Positions 1 through 8,944 of a DNA stretch of 64,000 nucleotides are shown here, one piece after another. The DNA is from Solirubrobacter taibaiensis (GTDB lineage Bacteria > Actinomycetota > Thermoleophilia > Solirubrobacterales > Solirubrobacteraceae): assembly GCA_027587225.1 (NCBI GenBank), contig JAPDDQ010000009.1:111589-175588 (forward strand), written 5' to 3'. The first letter of the stretch is position 1; each line of letters begins with the position of its first letter. A program made the translations under genes and the position numbers. Under the pieces are notes generated by a model. The model ran no database searches, was not told the DNA's origin, and saw only the letters and a program-made list of their open reading frames with translations.

Positions 1-1
1 C

Positions 2-2227
2 GCGACCGCCGTCGGTGACCGCGACGTGTACCTGACCGACGGCGTGCGCTTGGCACGGGTCGAGCACACCGCGGGCGCGCTCGCCGAGCGCGAGTGCTGG
101 ACGCTCGAGCGCGACGAGTCCGGCTGCACCGCCCTGACGATCGGCGGCCAGATGGTGCGCGGCGCCGACGTCCGCCACGTCGTGCCGTCCGCCGACGGCC
201 GCGCGCTCTACCTCGTCACGGACTTCGTGCGCATCGGCCAGGACGCGGGCCTGATCGTGCTTGCGCGTGATCCCGCCACCGGCGCGCTGTCCTTCACCGG
301 CTGCCTTGGCACGTCGCTCGTGCACGTCGAAGGCGACCTCTGCGCGCCGTACACGATGCCGACGGGCGCGACCGACGCCGTGCTCACGGGTGGCAAGCTG
401 CACGTGCTCGGCGGCGGCTGGGGCCAGGGCCAGATCCACACCGTCGCGCTCCCCGCGCTGACCGCGACCTGCGTCGGACCGGCGCAGGAGTACGACGACG
501 GCTGCGCCGACGCCGACCTCGTCGCCACGGCCGACGTGCGCGGCGCCGCGGCCGCCGACGGCTCGCTGTGGGTCCGCACGGCCGGCTCACTCCGCCGCCT
601 GGCCAACGGCACCGTGGTTGAGCAGCGCGCTGCGCCCGGCCACGGCCCCGTGCTCGCGGGCGGCGAACTCGGCGGGACGACCTCGGGTGGGCCCGCCGAT
701 GCGAGCCTCGCCGTGGCCGGGGCGGGCGCCGTGCGTCGGGGCGACGGCTCGCTGCTCGCGGACCTCGACGACGTCGACGCGCTCGCCACGCGCGGCGGCG
801 CGCTCTTCGCCGGCCTCGCCGGCGGCGGGCTCGTCGCGCTCAACGGGCGTGACCGCTGCGCCGATCCGCGGACCGACGTGCAGACCTGCGGCTCCGCGGA
901 CAAGCCCGACGGCTACAAGTCCGCGGCGGTGTCCGTCTCGGCCGACGGCACGCTCGTCGCCACCGCGGACGGCACGGCCGCGCAGCTCGCGCTGCGCGTG
1001 TCGCCGAGCGCCACGGTCAACCGCTCGCCGGTGTGCCCCGGCGGCAGCGCCTCCACGCGCCCCAATCGGGCCGTCGCGATCCGGCTCCTGTGCGCCGACG
1101 CGGACGGCGACCCGCTCACGATCACGATCACGAACGCGCCGCAGCACGGCTCGCTGTCCACGCTCGACCAGGCCACGGGCGTCGTCGAGTACACGCCGGC
1201 GCCCGGCTTCCGTGGCCACGACAGCGTCAGCTTCACCGCCACCGACGGCACCATCACGACCATCCAGTCGACGTTCACGCTCGACGTCGCCAACACCGCT
1301 CCGACCTGCCGCGACGCCGGCACGGACGGGTTCCTGTGGGTCGACTGCACGGACGCCGAAGGTGACCCGCTCACGATTGAGCTCGTCGAAGGCCCGACCG
1401 TCGGCGCCGTCACCCCGTTCAACGGCCTGGGCGCGCAGTGGACCCTCCCCGACACCTGGACGGGCACGGCGACGCTGAGGTTCCGCGCCACGGACGGCAC
1501 CGACGTGTCCAACGTCGCGACCGCGACCATCTGGCGGGTCGCGAAGACGGACGCGCCGCGCTGCCAGTGGCTCGGCCCGCTGCACGCGGCGCGCAAGGGC
1601 GGCGTGGACGACGTGCGCCTCACGTGCGTCGATCCCGATGGCGGCAACGTCACGGTCACCGTCCTCGAGAGCCCGCTCGGCACGCTCAAGGTCTACGCCA
1701 ACGGCACGCGCATGTCGTTCACCGGCGGCGACAAGGACGGCCAGGCCGTCGCCAAGCTGCGCGCGGTCGACGACGAGGGCACCGAAGCGATCATCCCCGT
1801 CGACGTCAAGGTGTCGAGCCCGCCGGCGACCTGCCGCAAGGACTGCGCGCCGGACGCGAACGGAAACGTCACGATCGAGTACCGCTGCGACGGCGTCGTC
1901 GGCAGCCGCAAGGTCTACGAGAAGTGCACGGGCAACGCGACGATGATCGTCTGCAACAGCGCGAAGGTGTGCGAGACGCTGCCCAAGGGCACGGCCACGG
2001 CGGCGTCACTGACCACCAAACGCGGCATGAAGCTCGCCTCGGCGAAGGTGTCGCTCAAGCCGGGCGGCAAGCTCGACATCAAGCTCAAGCTCACGCCGAA
2101 AGCGCGCAAGCTGCTCAACCAAAAGCGCAAGCTGACCGCGGTCGTGCTCGTCGACATCCAGCGCGTCGACGGACGCCGCGATCAGCTGCGCAAGGTGGTG
2201 ACGCTGAAGGCGCCTAAGCGACGATGA
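2..2227 (+). CDS. Exported beta-propeller/cadherin-like repeat protein, 5' end cut by window
   Basis: The frame is open from position 2, so the true start and any signal peptide lie upstream; the GTG at 26 is only the first possible start in view. The first ~330 visible residues have short repeats of the type DPATGALSFTGCLG, which I associate with extracellular propeller-like proteins of Thermoleophilia. Around residues 335-600 there are three Big_9/cadherin-like Ig units with the signature 'DADGDPLTI...HGSL' and 'DAEGDPLTI'. The last 100 residues are Lys-rich ('KLDIKLKLTPKARKLL'), a common ending in such proteins. The stop overlaps the convergent ferritin-like gene by 14 nt. A cell-surface or secreted structural or adhesive role is inferred; no catalytic motif was seen. 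Confidence 0.75.
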   Translation, partial: ATAVGDRDVYLTDGVRLARVEHTAGALAERECWTLERDESGCTALTIGGQMVRGADVRHVVPSADGRALYLVTDFVRIGQDAGLIVLARDPATGALSFTGCLGTSLVHVEGDLCAPYTMPTGATDAVLTGGKLHVLGGGWGQGQIHTVALPALTATCVGPAQEYDDGCADADLVATADVRGAAAADGSLWVRTAGSLRRLANGTVVEQRAAPGHGPVLAGGELGGTTSGGPADASLAVAGAGAVRRGDGSLLADLDDVDALATRGGALFAGLAGGGLVALNGRDRCADPRTDVQTCGSADKPDGYKSAAVSVSADGTLVATADGTAAQLALRVSPSATVNRSPVCPGGSASTRPNRAVAIRLLCADADGDPLTITITNAPQHGSLSTLDQATGVVEYTPAPGFRGHDSVSFTATDGTITTIQSTFTLDVANTAPTCRDAGTDGFLWVDCTDAEGDPLTIELVEGPTVGAVTPFNGLGAQWTLPDTWTGTATLRFRATDGTDVSNVATATIWRVAKTDAPRCQWLGPLHAARKGGVDDVRLTCVDPDGGNVTVTVLESPLGTLKVYANGTRMSFTGGDKDGQAVAKLRAVDDEGTEAIIPVDVKVSSPPATCRKDCAPDANGNVTIEYRCDGVVGSRKVYEKCTGNATMIVCNSAKVCETLPKGTATAASLTTKRGMKLASAKVSLKPGGKLDIKLKLTPKARKLLNQKRKLTAVVLVDIQRVDGRRDQLRKVVTLKAPKRR

Positions 2228-2873
2228 ACTTCGTCTTCGCCACGGCGGCGAGGACCTGCTTCATCGTCATCGCCTTGTCGAAGGCGGCCGGCGCGGGCGC
2301 ATGGCCGTTGATGTCACGGATCCACGCGGCGTGGCGCGCCTCGACGGCGTGGATGGCCAGTGCGGAGTTCAGGACCGCGGTGGACTTGATGGCGGCCGCC
2401 TGCCCCTTATAGGCGGCGACGCCCGTGTCCTCGAGCACTTCGGCCGTCGCCGCGAACTTCGTCGCGTCGTCGGTCGTGCCGCGGAAGTTGAACTTCGGCT
2501 TCTTGACGGCCTTGCGGCCGAGCACGCCCTTGAGCGCAGCCACGTGGTTGCGCTCATGCAGGCCCACGACCTGGGCGAAGACGAGCAGCTCGCCACTGAG
2601 GCCCGCGTCCTTCTCGGCCAGCGTGTAGAACTCGGCCTCGAGGTACTCGAGGGTGAGCGCGTAGTTGAGGATCGCCAGGTCGCCCTTGGACAACCCGCCG
2701 CCCTGCGCGAACGCCTTGGGGGACATCAGGCCGAGCAGCGTGGCGCCGCCGAACAGGCCGCCGCCGAAGATCGCGGCCTTCTTCATCGCGGACGAACGCG
2801 TCAGCGCCTCGTCCTGCGTTTCGCGGATCGCGCCGTCGGTGTCGACGATTTCGAGATCGAGCATCGGTTCCAT
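2214..2873 (-). CDS. Exported ferritin-like domain protein (Ferritin_2 type)
   Basis: This 219-residue protein has a hydrophobic segment at about residues 31-55 that ends in an Ala-rich site before 'FAQGGG', so it is probably exported. The four-helix ferritin-like domain follows. It shows the carboxylate/histidine metal-ligand pattern of the family: 'TLEYLEAEFY', 'LHERNHVAAL' and 'AVEARHAAWIR'. Family members are thought to bind a di-metal centre; the substrate is unknown. It lies 4 nt downstream of a paralogous ferritin-like gene on the same strand, so the two are surely co-transcribed. Its stop overlaps the convergent upstream gene. Confidence 0.85.
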   Translation of the reverse strand: MEPMLDLEIVDTDGAIRETQDEALTRSSAMKKAAIFGGGLFGGATLLGLMSPKAFAQGGGLSKGDLAILNYALTLEYLEAEFYTLAEKDAGLSGELLVFAQVVGLHERNHVAALKGVLGRKAVKKPKFNFRGTTDDATKFAATAEVLEDTGVAAYKGQAAAIKSTAVLNSALAIHAVEARHAAWIRDINGHAPAPAAFDKAMTMKQVLAAVAKTKFIVA

Positions 2874-2877
2874 CTCC

Positions 2878-3552
2878 TTAGCCCGTGATGAAGCCGGTCG
2901 AGGCGACCTGGGCGAGCACGTCGCCCTTGCCGAGCGCGCGGTTGAGGTCGGTGGGAGCGGGAAGATCCCACTTGGTCGGGTAGCCCAGGGGCTGGCCGAT
3001 GATCCGGCGGATCCAGGCGGCGTGGCGCGCCTCGACGGACACGATCGTCCCCGCCGCGGCGAGCACCGCGGGCGTGAGCTTGAAGCCCTGGCCGTTGTAG
3101 GCCATCACGCCGAGGTCCTCGAGCACCATCGCGGTCTTGGGGAACTTGTTCGGGTCCGTGTTCGTGCCCTTGAAGTCGAACGTCGGCTTGGCGATCTTGG
3201 CGTCGCCGAGCGCGCCCTCGAGGAACTCGACGTGCGCGAGCTCGTGGTCGCGCACGACGGTCGCGAACTCGAGCAGGCGCCCGCTGAGCGCGCCACTGGC
3301 GACGGCCCCGACGTAGAACTCCGCCTCGAGGTATTCGAGCGTGAGCGCGAAGTTGAGCACGCTCGCGTCCAGCTCCGGTCCCGGCGCGCCTTCGGCGATC
3401 GCGGGGAGCCCGCCGATGAGGAGGCCGCCGGCGACGACGGCGCCGCCCGCCTTGGCTCCGCGGCGGAAGAAATCTGCACGGGTGTGCCCGTGCGTAATCA
3501 CGTCGCGGACCTCGTGTGGGTCCGCGACGTCCAGCGTCACATGATGGGGCAA
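2878..3552 (-). CDS. Exported ferritin-like domain protein, Tat-type leader
   Basis: A 224-residue paralogue of the next gene. Near residues 25-32 'TRADFFRRGAKAGG' contains a twin arginine followed by a hydrophobic stretch, so Tat export of a folded metalloprotein is likely. The ferritin-like motifs are present: 'TLEYLEAEFY', 'RDHELAHVEFL' and 'SVEARHAAWIR'. It is the first gene of the two-gene minus-strand unit. The only DNA between it and the AraC-type gene is 59 nt, which must hold a promoter if it is not read through from upstream. The pair may form a hetero-oligomer (inference). Confidence 0.85.
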   Translation of the reverse strand: MPHHVTLDVADPHEVRDVITHGHTRADFFRRGAKAGGAVVAGGLLIGGLPAIAEGAPGPELDASVLNFALTLEYLEAEFYVGAVASGALSGRLLEFATVVRDHELAHVEFLEGALGDAKIAKPTFDFKGTNTDPNKFPKTAMVLEDLGVMAYNGQGFKLTPAVLAAAGTIVSVEARHAAWIRRIIGQPLGYPTKWDLPAPTDLNRALGKGDVLAQVASTGFITG

Positions 3553-3611
3553 GTAGCAGCCCTCCGAGAAGTGGTGAGAAGTGGTTTCGACATGCCCAAC
3601 GGGCCTGCGCG

Positions 3612-4034
3612 CTACACGGATCCGCTGGAAACGGGCGGGATCGCTACATCGCGGTGCCGACGCCGCAACTCACTCGGCGTGACGCCGTGATGGAGGCGGA
3701 ACGCCTTGATGAACGCGGACGCGTGGCCGTATCCGACCTGTCGCGCGACCGCGCTCATGGAGACGTCCGTGAGGAGGACGAGCTCTTCCGCTCGCCCCAT
3801 CCGCAGGGCGAGGATGTACTCGCGCACGGTGGTGTCGCCGACAGCGGCGAAGACGCGCTGCAGCTGGCGCTCGGACGTGAGCGCGACATGGGCGATGCCG
3901 CTGACGCTCAACAGCCCATCGAGGTTGTTCTCGATGTGCGTCGTGGCGGCATGCCAAATGGCCCGGTGGGTTCCGGGCGTGGATGAACGCTGGCCGGTAG
4001 GCATGAGGAATCGGTGGGCGCGCGCCGACGGCAC
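3612..4034 (-). CDS. Stand-alone AraC-family DNA-binding protein
   Basis: At 140 residues this is about half the usual AraC-family length: it consists almost only of the double helix-turn-helix. The second HTH is clear ('MSAVARQVGYGHASAFIKAFRLHHGVTP', residues ~92-119). The first HTH, from about residue 48, is weaker ('VSGIAHVALTSERQLQRVF'). No sensory or cupin domain is present. The start is either the GTG at 4034 or the ATG at 4004; the N-terminal ten residues carry no recognisable motif, so I cannot decide. It lies 50 nt downstream of the kinase gene and 60 nt upstream of the ferritin pair, and could regulate either (inference). Confidence 0.75.
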   Translation of the reverse strand: MPSARAHRFLMPTGQRSSTPGTHRAIWHAATTHIENNLDGLLSVSGIAHVALTSERQLQRVFAAVGDTTVREYILALRMGRAEELVLLTDVSMSAVARQVGYGHASAFIKAFRLHHGVTPSELRRRHRDVAIPPVSSGSV

Positions 4035-4083
4035 GCACCCTGTGATGACCCCTACTGCGCACCACCCCCGGTGCGCGGATCAC

Positions 4084-6045
4084 TCAGGCGGGGATGCGGT
4101 GCGGTTCGAGCGGGATTTGGGCGCGTACACGCCAGCCGCCTGCGTCCGTGGGGCCCACGGTGAGCGCACCCGAATAGAGCTCGACCCGCTCGAGCATGCC
4201 GGTGATGCCGCGGCCGCTGCCGCCGCCCACGCCGCGCCTTCCAGGCCCGTTGACGATGTCGATCACCAGGTCGCGCCCGACGCGCTCGAGCGTCACGATG
4301 ACCGGCACCGGCCCGGCGTGGCGGCCGACGTTGGTCAGCGCCTCCTGGACGATCCGGACGGTCGTGAGCGCGAGTGGGAGCGGGAGGTCGGTGGTGCTCA
4401 CGCGCTGGCGGAGCGTGACCGGGAGGCCTGAGCGCTCGGCGAGGCGGGCCAGGTCGTCGGTCGGCGCGGCGGTCGCGCCGAGCCGCGCGAGGTCGCGTTC
4501 GACGTCGCCCGCGACCTGCGCCACCGCGGCTCCCGCGCGCCGCGCGCGGACGAGGTCCAACGGCGCGTAGCGGACCGCGACCGCCGCCTGGAGCGTGATG
4601 ATCGTGACGGCGTGCCCGACCACGTCGTGGAGCTCCCGCGCCGCGGTCAACCGCTCCGCCATCACCCGCTCGCGCGCCCGCTCCTCCTGCGCCGCGTCCG
4701 CGCGTTCATGCGCCCGTCGGGCGCGGACGGAGGACGCCACACGGTCACGCACGAGCAGCCCGCCGAGCCCGCACGCGAACGGCAGCAGCGCCGCGAAGCT
4801 GTACGCGTACGCCTCATACGGCTGCTGCTCGAGCGCCATGCACAGCAGCGACGTGAACGTCCCGCCGACCACGATCAGCGCGCCCGCCGACCGCCGTCGT
4901 GCGTGCGCGGCGCCGATGAACGTCACCGCCGCCACGACGTAGAACTGCGAGAACGTCAGCGTGCTCAGGTCGTGCAGCAGCATCCGGCCCACCACCAGCG
5001 CGAACACCGCGAACGTGGCCGTGACGGGCCAGCGGTCGCGCAGCAGCAGCGGCAGCGGGCACAGCACCGCCGTCACCCACGGCGACGCCGGCCCCAGCAC
5101 CGGGTCGGGGATCGGGAACGACGCCGGGAACGGGTCGACCACCTCCGTCAGCTGGTCGACGATCCCGAGCAGGGCGAGCAACACCACCGGCGCCGCCAAC
5201 GCGAGCGTGTGCGCCACCCGCGTCCTTCGCGCCGCCGCCTCGGCCGTTTCTAAAGAGGGATTGTCCCTCTTTATGTTCGGCGCGTCGTCGGGGCCGCGGA
5301 GGAGGCGGACCGCGCGGCGCAGTTCGAGCATCGCGGCCTGGGCGCGGTCGTGGACGGCGGTCATGAGCGAGGCGAACTCGTCCGCGGCGACGTGGCGGGC
5401 GCGGTCGGCGAGCGGGCGGACGCCGTCGAGCAGCAGCGCGACGGTGGCGTCGACCTCGGTCGCGATCCGGGCGCGCTCGCCGGCGAGGGCGAGGTCGATC
5501 CGGTGCTCGGCGCCCGCCTCCAGCTCACGCACCTCGCGCTCGCGGCGCTCGGCCTCGCCGCGCCGGTCACGCAGCGCGATGCCCGCGCTCACGCCACCGA
5601 TGGCCAGCGTGAGCGTGTGGGCGTAGCCACCGAGGGACGCGTTCTGGAAGACGCCGAACCCGCCGAGGTCCATCACCACGACGCCACCCATGAGCAACGC
5701 CGCAGCGGCCAGCCCGCGCACCGGGAAGCTGCGCGGTGGGGCGCCCGCCTCCGACAGGAACAGGGCGGCGAGGAGGACGACGCTCTGCGCGGCCGCGCCC
5801 GGTGCGCGGTACTCCGCCACGTCGCGGGCGACCACGAGCGCCACGACCGCCACCGCGGCGAGTCCTGGGGCGCGTCGCGCTGCCAAGAGCGGGAGCGGCA
5901 GCGCGAGCGCCCACAGGACGATGACGAGCGAGAACGACCGGCCATCCGGACCGGTGAGCTGCCACGCCGCCTCGCCCGCGCTCCAGACGGAGAGAGCGAT
6001 CACGAGCGCGGCCGCGCGACGGCTCGTCCCGAACATCATCACCAC
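4084..6045 (-). CDS. Sensor histidine kinase, NarL/DesK type, with internal duplication
   Basis: The second half is a normal HisKA_3 kinase: several membrane segments (about residues 275-430), a coiled linker, a phospho-acceptor 'ELHD' with His473, and a HATPase domain with N-box 'EALTNVGRHA' (568-577) and G-box 'GRGITGM' (~611). The first half repeats the plan: membrane segments (10-155), coiled linker, then 'RARIATEVDATV' (191-202) followed by a helical pair. There the acceptor His position is Asp199 and no HATPase follows, so this copy cannot be phosphorylated. A perfect 23-nt palindrome lies in frame between the halves (residues ~258-266). The annotated first codon is GTG; the ATG two codons later is equally possible. 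It is paired with the regulator at 6116-6784. Confidence 0.88.
   Translation of the reverse strand: MVMMFGTSRRAAALVIALSVWSAGEAAWQLTGPDGRSFSLVIVLWALALPLPLLAARRAPGLAAVAVVALVVARDVAEYRAPGAAAQSVVLLAALFLSEAGAPPRSFPVRGLAAAALLMGGVVVMDLGGFGVFQNASLGGYAHTLTLAIGGVSAGIALRDRRGEAERREREVRELEAGAEHRIDLALAGERARIATEVDATVALLLDGVRPLADRARHVAADEFASLMTAVHDRAQAAMLELRRAVRLLRGPDDAPNIKRDNPSLETAEAAARRTRVAHTLALAAPVVLLALLGIVDQLTEVVDPFPASFPIPDPVLGPASPWVTAVLCPLPLLLRDRWPVTATFAVFALVVGRMLLHDLSTLTFSQFYVVAAVTFIGAAHARRRSAGALIVVGGTFTSLLCMALEQQPYEAYAYSFAALLPFACGLGGLLVRDRVASSVRARRAHERADAAQEERARERVMAERLTAARELHDVVGHAVTIITLQAAVAVRYAPLDLVRARRAGAAVAQVAGDVERDLARLGATAAPTDDLARLAERSGLPVTLRQRVSTTDLPLPLALTTVRIVQEALTNVGRHAGPVPVIVTLERVGRDLVIDIVNGPGRRGVGGGSGRGITGMLERVELYSGALTVGPTDAGGWRVRAQIPLEPHRIPA
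5251..5273. repeat. Perfect 10-bp-arm palindrome inside a kinase gene
   Basis: The arms TAAAGAGGGA and TCCCTCTTTA flank a TTG loop. The element lies in frame in the hinge between the degenerate and intact halves of the histidine kinase, where it encodes a short polar stretch (IKRDNPSL on the minus strand). Its sequence resembles the palindromes at 18547-18577, 25051-25067 and 53473-53495. The element as a REP-like insertion is my inference. Confidence 0.7.
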
Positions 6046-6115
6046 CCAGCGTGGAGCGGATCCCGCCCGCGGACATCCATCGAACGGTGTGCCCGGCGGC
6101 GCCGATGGGTGCGGA

Positions 6116-6784
6116 TCACCCCTCGCGCGGGCCGCCGGGGCGGATCAGCCCGCTCTCGTAGGCCAGCACGACGGCACCGACGCGGCTGCGCACGCCGAGC
6201 TTGCCCAGCAGCCGCGTGACGTGGGACTTGATCGTCGCGTCGCTGAGGAACAGATCGCTGCCCATCTCCGCGTTCGACTTGCCCTGGGCGAGCAGCAACC
6301 AGACCTCGCGCTCACGGTCGGTCAAGTCCTCGAGCCGCCCCGCGAGCCGCTCGTCCGGCTCGGGCCGCACGAGGTACTCCTCGATCAGCCGCCGCGTCAG
6401 CGTCGGGTCGAGCACGGACTCGCCGCCGGCGATCGTGCGCACGGCCGCGGCCAGCCGCTCCGGAGCGAGCGCCTTCAGCAGGAACCCGCTCGCCCCGGCC
6501 CGCAGCGCCTTGTAGACGTACTCGTCCTGGTCGAACGTGGTGACCATCACGATCCGGGCGCGGGAGCCCGCGGCAAGGATCCGGCGCGTCGCCTCGATCC
6601 CGTCCAGCACCGGCATCTGCACGTCCATCAGCACCACGTCGGGGTGCGCGCGCAGGACCCCTTCCACCGCGGTGGCGCCGTCGGCGGCCTCGCCCGCGAG
6701 CTCCATGTCGGGCTCGAGCTCCAGCAGCGCGCACAGGCCGCCGCGGACCAGCGCCTCGTCTTCGGCCACGAATACCTTCAGCAC
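6116..6784 (-). CDS. Two-component response regulator, NarL/LuxR type
   Basis: The 222-residue protein has a receiver domain with acidic pocket 'AEDE' (7-10), phospho-acceptor Asp54 in 'VLMDVQMP', the conserved Thr in 'MVTTF' and Lys in 'FLLKA'. A LuxR-type HTH follows ('LTDREREVWLLLAQGKSN...ATIKSHVTRLLGKLGV', ~153-200). It lies 70 nt upstream of the histidine kinase gene on the same strand and 9 nt downstream of the deacetylase gene, so it is probably the kinase's partner. The deacetylase promoter may also drive it. Confidence 0.93.
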   Translation of the reverse strand: MLKVFVAEDEALVRGGLCALLELEPDMELAGEAADGATAVEGVLRAHPDVVLMDVQMPVLDGIEATRRILAAGSRARIVMVTTFDQDEYVYKALRAGASGFLLKALAPERLAAAVRTIAGGESVLDPTLTRRLIEEYLVRPEPDERLAGRLEDLTDREREVWLLLAQGKSNAEMGSDLFLSDATIKSHVTRLLGKLGVRSRVGAVVLAYESGLIRPGGPREG

Positions 6785-6793
6785 GCGCCAAGC

Positions 6794-8911
6794 CTATGGC
6801 GCGCTCGTGGAGAGCGTGAACGTCACCGTCCTCGTGTAGGTGCCAGTGCGCAGTGCGTCGTTGGCGCCGATGGCCTGCCGGAACGTGACCGTCACGCCGT
6901 CGTTGGACACCGGAGCGGCCCAGGCGGCCTTCGAGAGCTCCACGCGCAGCGGCTGCGGCAGCGTGAACGCCCCGTTGACCAAGTGGCCCGGGTCGCCCAC
7001 GCTGAGCGTCGCCTCGCCCGCGGTGCTCGTGACCGTCGCGCTGGTCGTCGCCGCGTACTCGGCCGCCACCCCCGGCACGAAGGGCGAGAACGTCGCGGGC
7101 GCGCCCAGCGTGAGCGACAAGGTCGCGGGCACGGTCCCGGCGACCGTGCCCGGGACGGGCGTCGCGGTGCTGATCCGATCCGCGCCGTTGTGGACCCAGA
7201 CGTTCCCGCCCCGGCCGGTCACGCGCGGCGTCGTGGCGATCACGAAGGGCGCATCGACGGCGACGCTGACCCCGATCGTGATCGGCGGCAGGGACGCGCC
7301 GGGAGCCAGAACCGTCATGCGCGTGCACGAGACGGTCGCTCCGGATGTGCACGTCCACCCGTCACCGCTCGCGCTCGTCGCCGTGAGCCCCGCGGGGATC
7401 GCGTGGGTCACGACCGTCGGGTTGTCGTCGGACGGCGTGCCGGCGGTGGGGTTGGACACCGTCAGCGTGATCGTGCCGGAGCCGCCGCGCACGAACACGG
7501 CGGGGGAGTGGGCCGCGTCCACGCGCAGCGGCTGGGGCACGAGCGCCCACGGGGACGGGGGTGTCCCCGGGTACGCCAGCGGGATGTACGGCACGGCGTT
7601 CGTGATGGCCGGGATCGGCTGACCGGAGCCCGTGTACCGGCCCGCGACCACGCGCCCGCTCTCGTCCAGGACGCCGAAGCAGTAGCCGCGGGCCCGCGCC
7701 TCGTCGATCAGCATCGCGACGGCGTCCACGGTGGCCTGCCCGGCGGGCGTGTCGATCGGCCCGTCGTGGAGCACGATCCCGCGCCCGGGCCGCAGCCCGG
7801 CGAGGATCGCGTCGCGGATCTGCACCGCGGTACGGACCGGGTCGTAGTCCAGCGTGCCGACGGACCCGCTGCCGTCGCCGGCGAACCCGAACGACGCGGC
7901 CGTCTCGTTGACGAACGCGTTGGTGCCGCCGAACGGCGCGCGCAGGACCGGCAGCAGCCCTGGCTGCATCAACGCCGCCGCGCCCTCGAGCTGGAACCGC
8001 AACCCGTTCGGGGAGAGGTTCGTCAGCCGCGGGTGCTCGTAGCTGTGCAGCGCGATCTTGTGCCCCTCGGCGAGCGTGAACGCGTGCAAGGCCGGGTTGG
8101 CGAGATGCCGCGCCGCGAGGTTGAAGAACGTCGCCGGCGCCTGCTTGGCCCGGAACACGGCCAGCGTCTGTGGCCGGTAGAAGGACGGGCCGTCGTCGAA
8201 CGTGAACGCGATCCGGCTCGCGCACGCGTTGTCGGGCCCGCCGACCGGGTTCGCCGTCGCGGCGATCAGGGCGTCCGCGTTCGCGCCCGCCAGCTCGCGC
8301 ACCTTGGCCTCGAACGCGGCCTGCGAAGCGAACGGACCCGCATCCCACACGGCGTCGAGGACGGAGCAGCCGTCCGCGCCCATCGGGTTGATCGACGACG
8401 CCGGCCAGCCGTTGGGACAAGCGTCAGCCGCGACCGGGATGCTGTCGGCACCGGTGAAGGCCGACAGGTCACCGCCGCCCACCACCGTCGGCGCGGTCAC
8501 GGCGCTCACGGCGCTGTTGGCGAGATTGACCGTGATCGTGATCGGTGGATACGACGCGCCCGGGCCGAGCACGTCGGTGCGCGTGCACGCGAGCGCTGCC
8601 GTGCAGGTCCAGCCCGCGCCGGACGCCGCCAGCGGCCCGGCGCCCAGCGTCGGGTTGTTCACGAGGCCGCTGAAGCCCGTGGGCAGCGGCTGCGTCACCG
8701 TGACGACACTGCCGTCGGTCGGATCGGCGCCTGCGTTGCGGACGGTCAGCGTGAGCCGTCCCGAATACGGCGTCGTGTTGGGCGCCGCCGCGCGCAGGAA
8801 CGTCGCCGGCGCATGCGCCGCCGACAGCGTCAACTCGGGCGCGGCGGCCGCGGGCGCCGCCCCCGTCAACAGCAGCACGCCCGCAGCGGCGAGCACCGAC
8901 CTACCGATCAT
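6794..8911 (-). CDS. Exported polysaccharide deacetylase flanked by DUF11-like domains
   Basis: A signal peptide (1-24, ending AAAAP) precedes a DUF11-like beta domain (~25-160), a NodB domain (~230-420) and two more DUF11-like units. NodB motifs are visible: 'TFDDGP' (237-242), 'HSYEHP' with metal-binding His289 and His293, 'RAPFGG' (324-329, with Phe where Tyr is commoner) and 'IVLHDG' (~379-384). Such enzymes remove acetyl groups from GlcNAc or MurNAc polymers at the cell surface. The Ig-like flanks suggest the enzyme is held in or on the envelope (inference). The start follows a strong GGGAGGAG ribosome site. The upstream promoter with an operator palindrome suggests tight control. Confidence 0.9.
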   Translation of the reverse strand: MIGRSVLAAAGVLLLTGAAPAAAAPELTLSAAHAPATFLRAAAPNTTPYSGRLTLTVRNAGADPTDGSVVTVTQPLPTGFSGLVNNPTLGAGPLAASGAGWTCTAALACTRTDVLGPGASYPPITITVNLANSAVSAVTAPTVVGGGDLSAFTGADSIPVAADACPNGWPASSINPMGADGCSVLDAVWDAGPFASQAAFEAKVRELAGANADALIAATANPVGGPDNACASRIAFTFDDGPSFYRPQTLAVFRAKQAPATFFNLAARHLANPALHAFTLAEGHKIALHSYEHPRLTNLSPNGLRFQLEGAAALMQPGLLPVLRAPFGGTNAFVNETAASFGFAGDGSGSVGTLDYDPVRTAVQIRDAILAGLRPGRGIVLHDGPIDTPAGQATVDAVAMLIDEARARGYCFGVLDESGRVVAGRYTGSGQPIPAITNAVPYIPLAYPGTPPSPWALVPQPLRVDAAHSPAVFVRGGSGTITLTVSNPTAGTPSDDNPTVVTHAIPAGLTATSASGDGWTCTSGATVSCTRMTVLAPGASLPPITIGVSVAVDAPFVIATTPRVTGRGGNVWVHNGADRISTATPVPGTVAGTVPATLSLTLGAPATFSPFVPGVAAEYAATTSATVTSTAGEATLSVGDPGHLVNGAFTLPQPLRVELSKAAWAAPVSNDGVTVTFRQAIGANDALRTGTYTRTVTFTLSTSAP

Positions 8912-8944
8912 CGGCTCCCTCTCCTCCCGTCAAGGACGCGAGGG

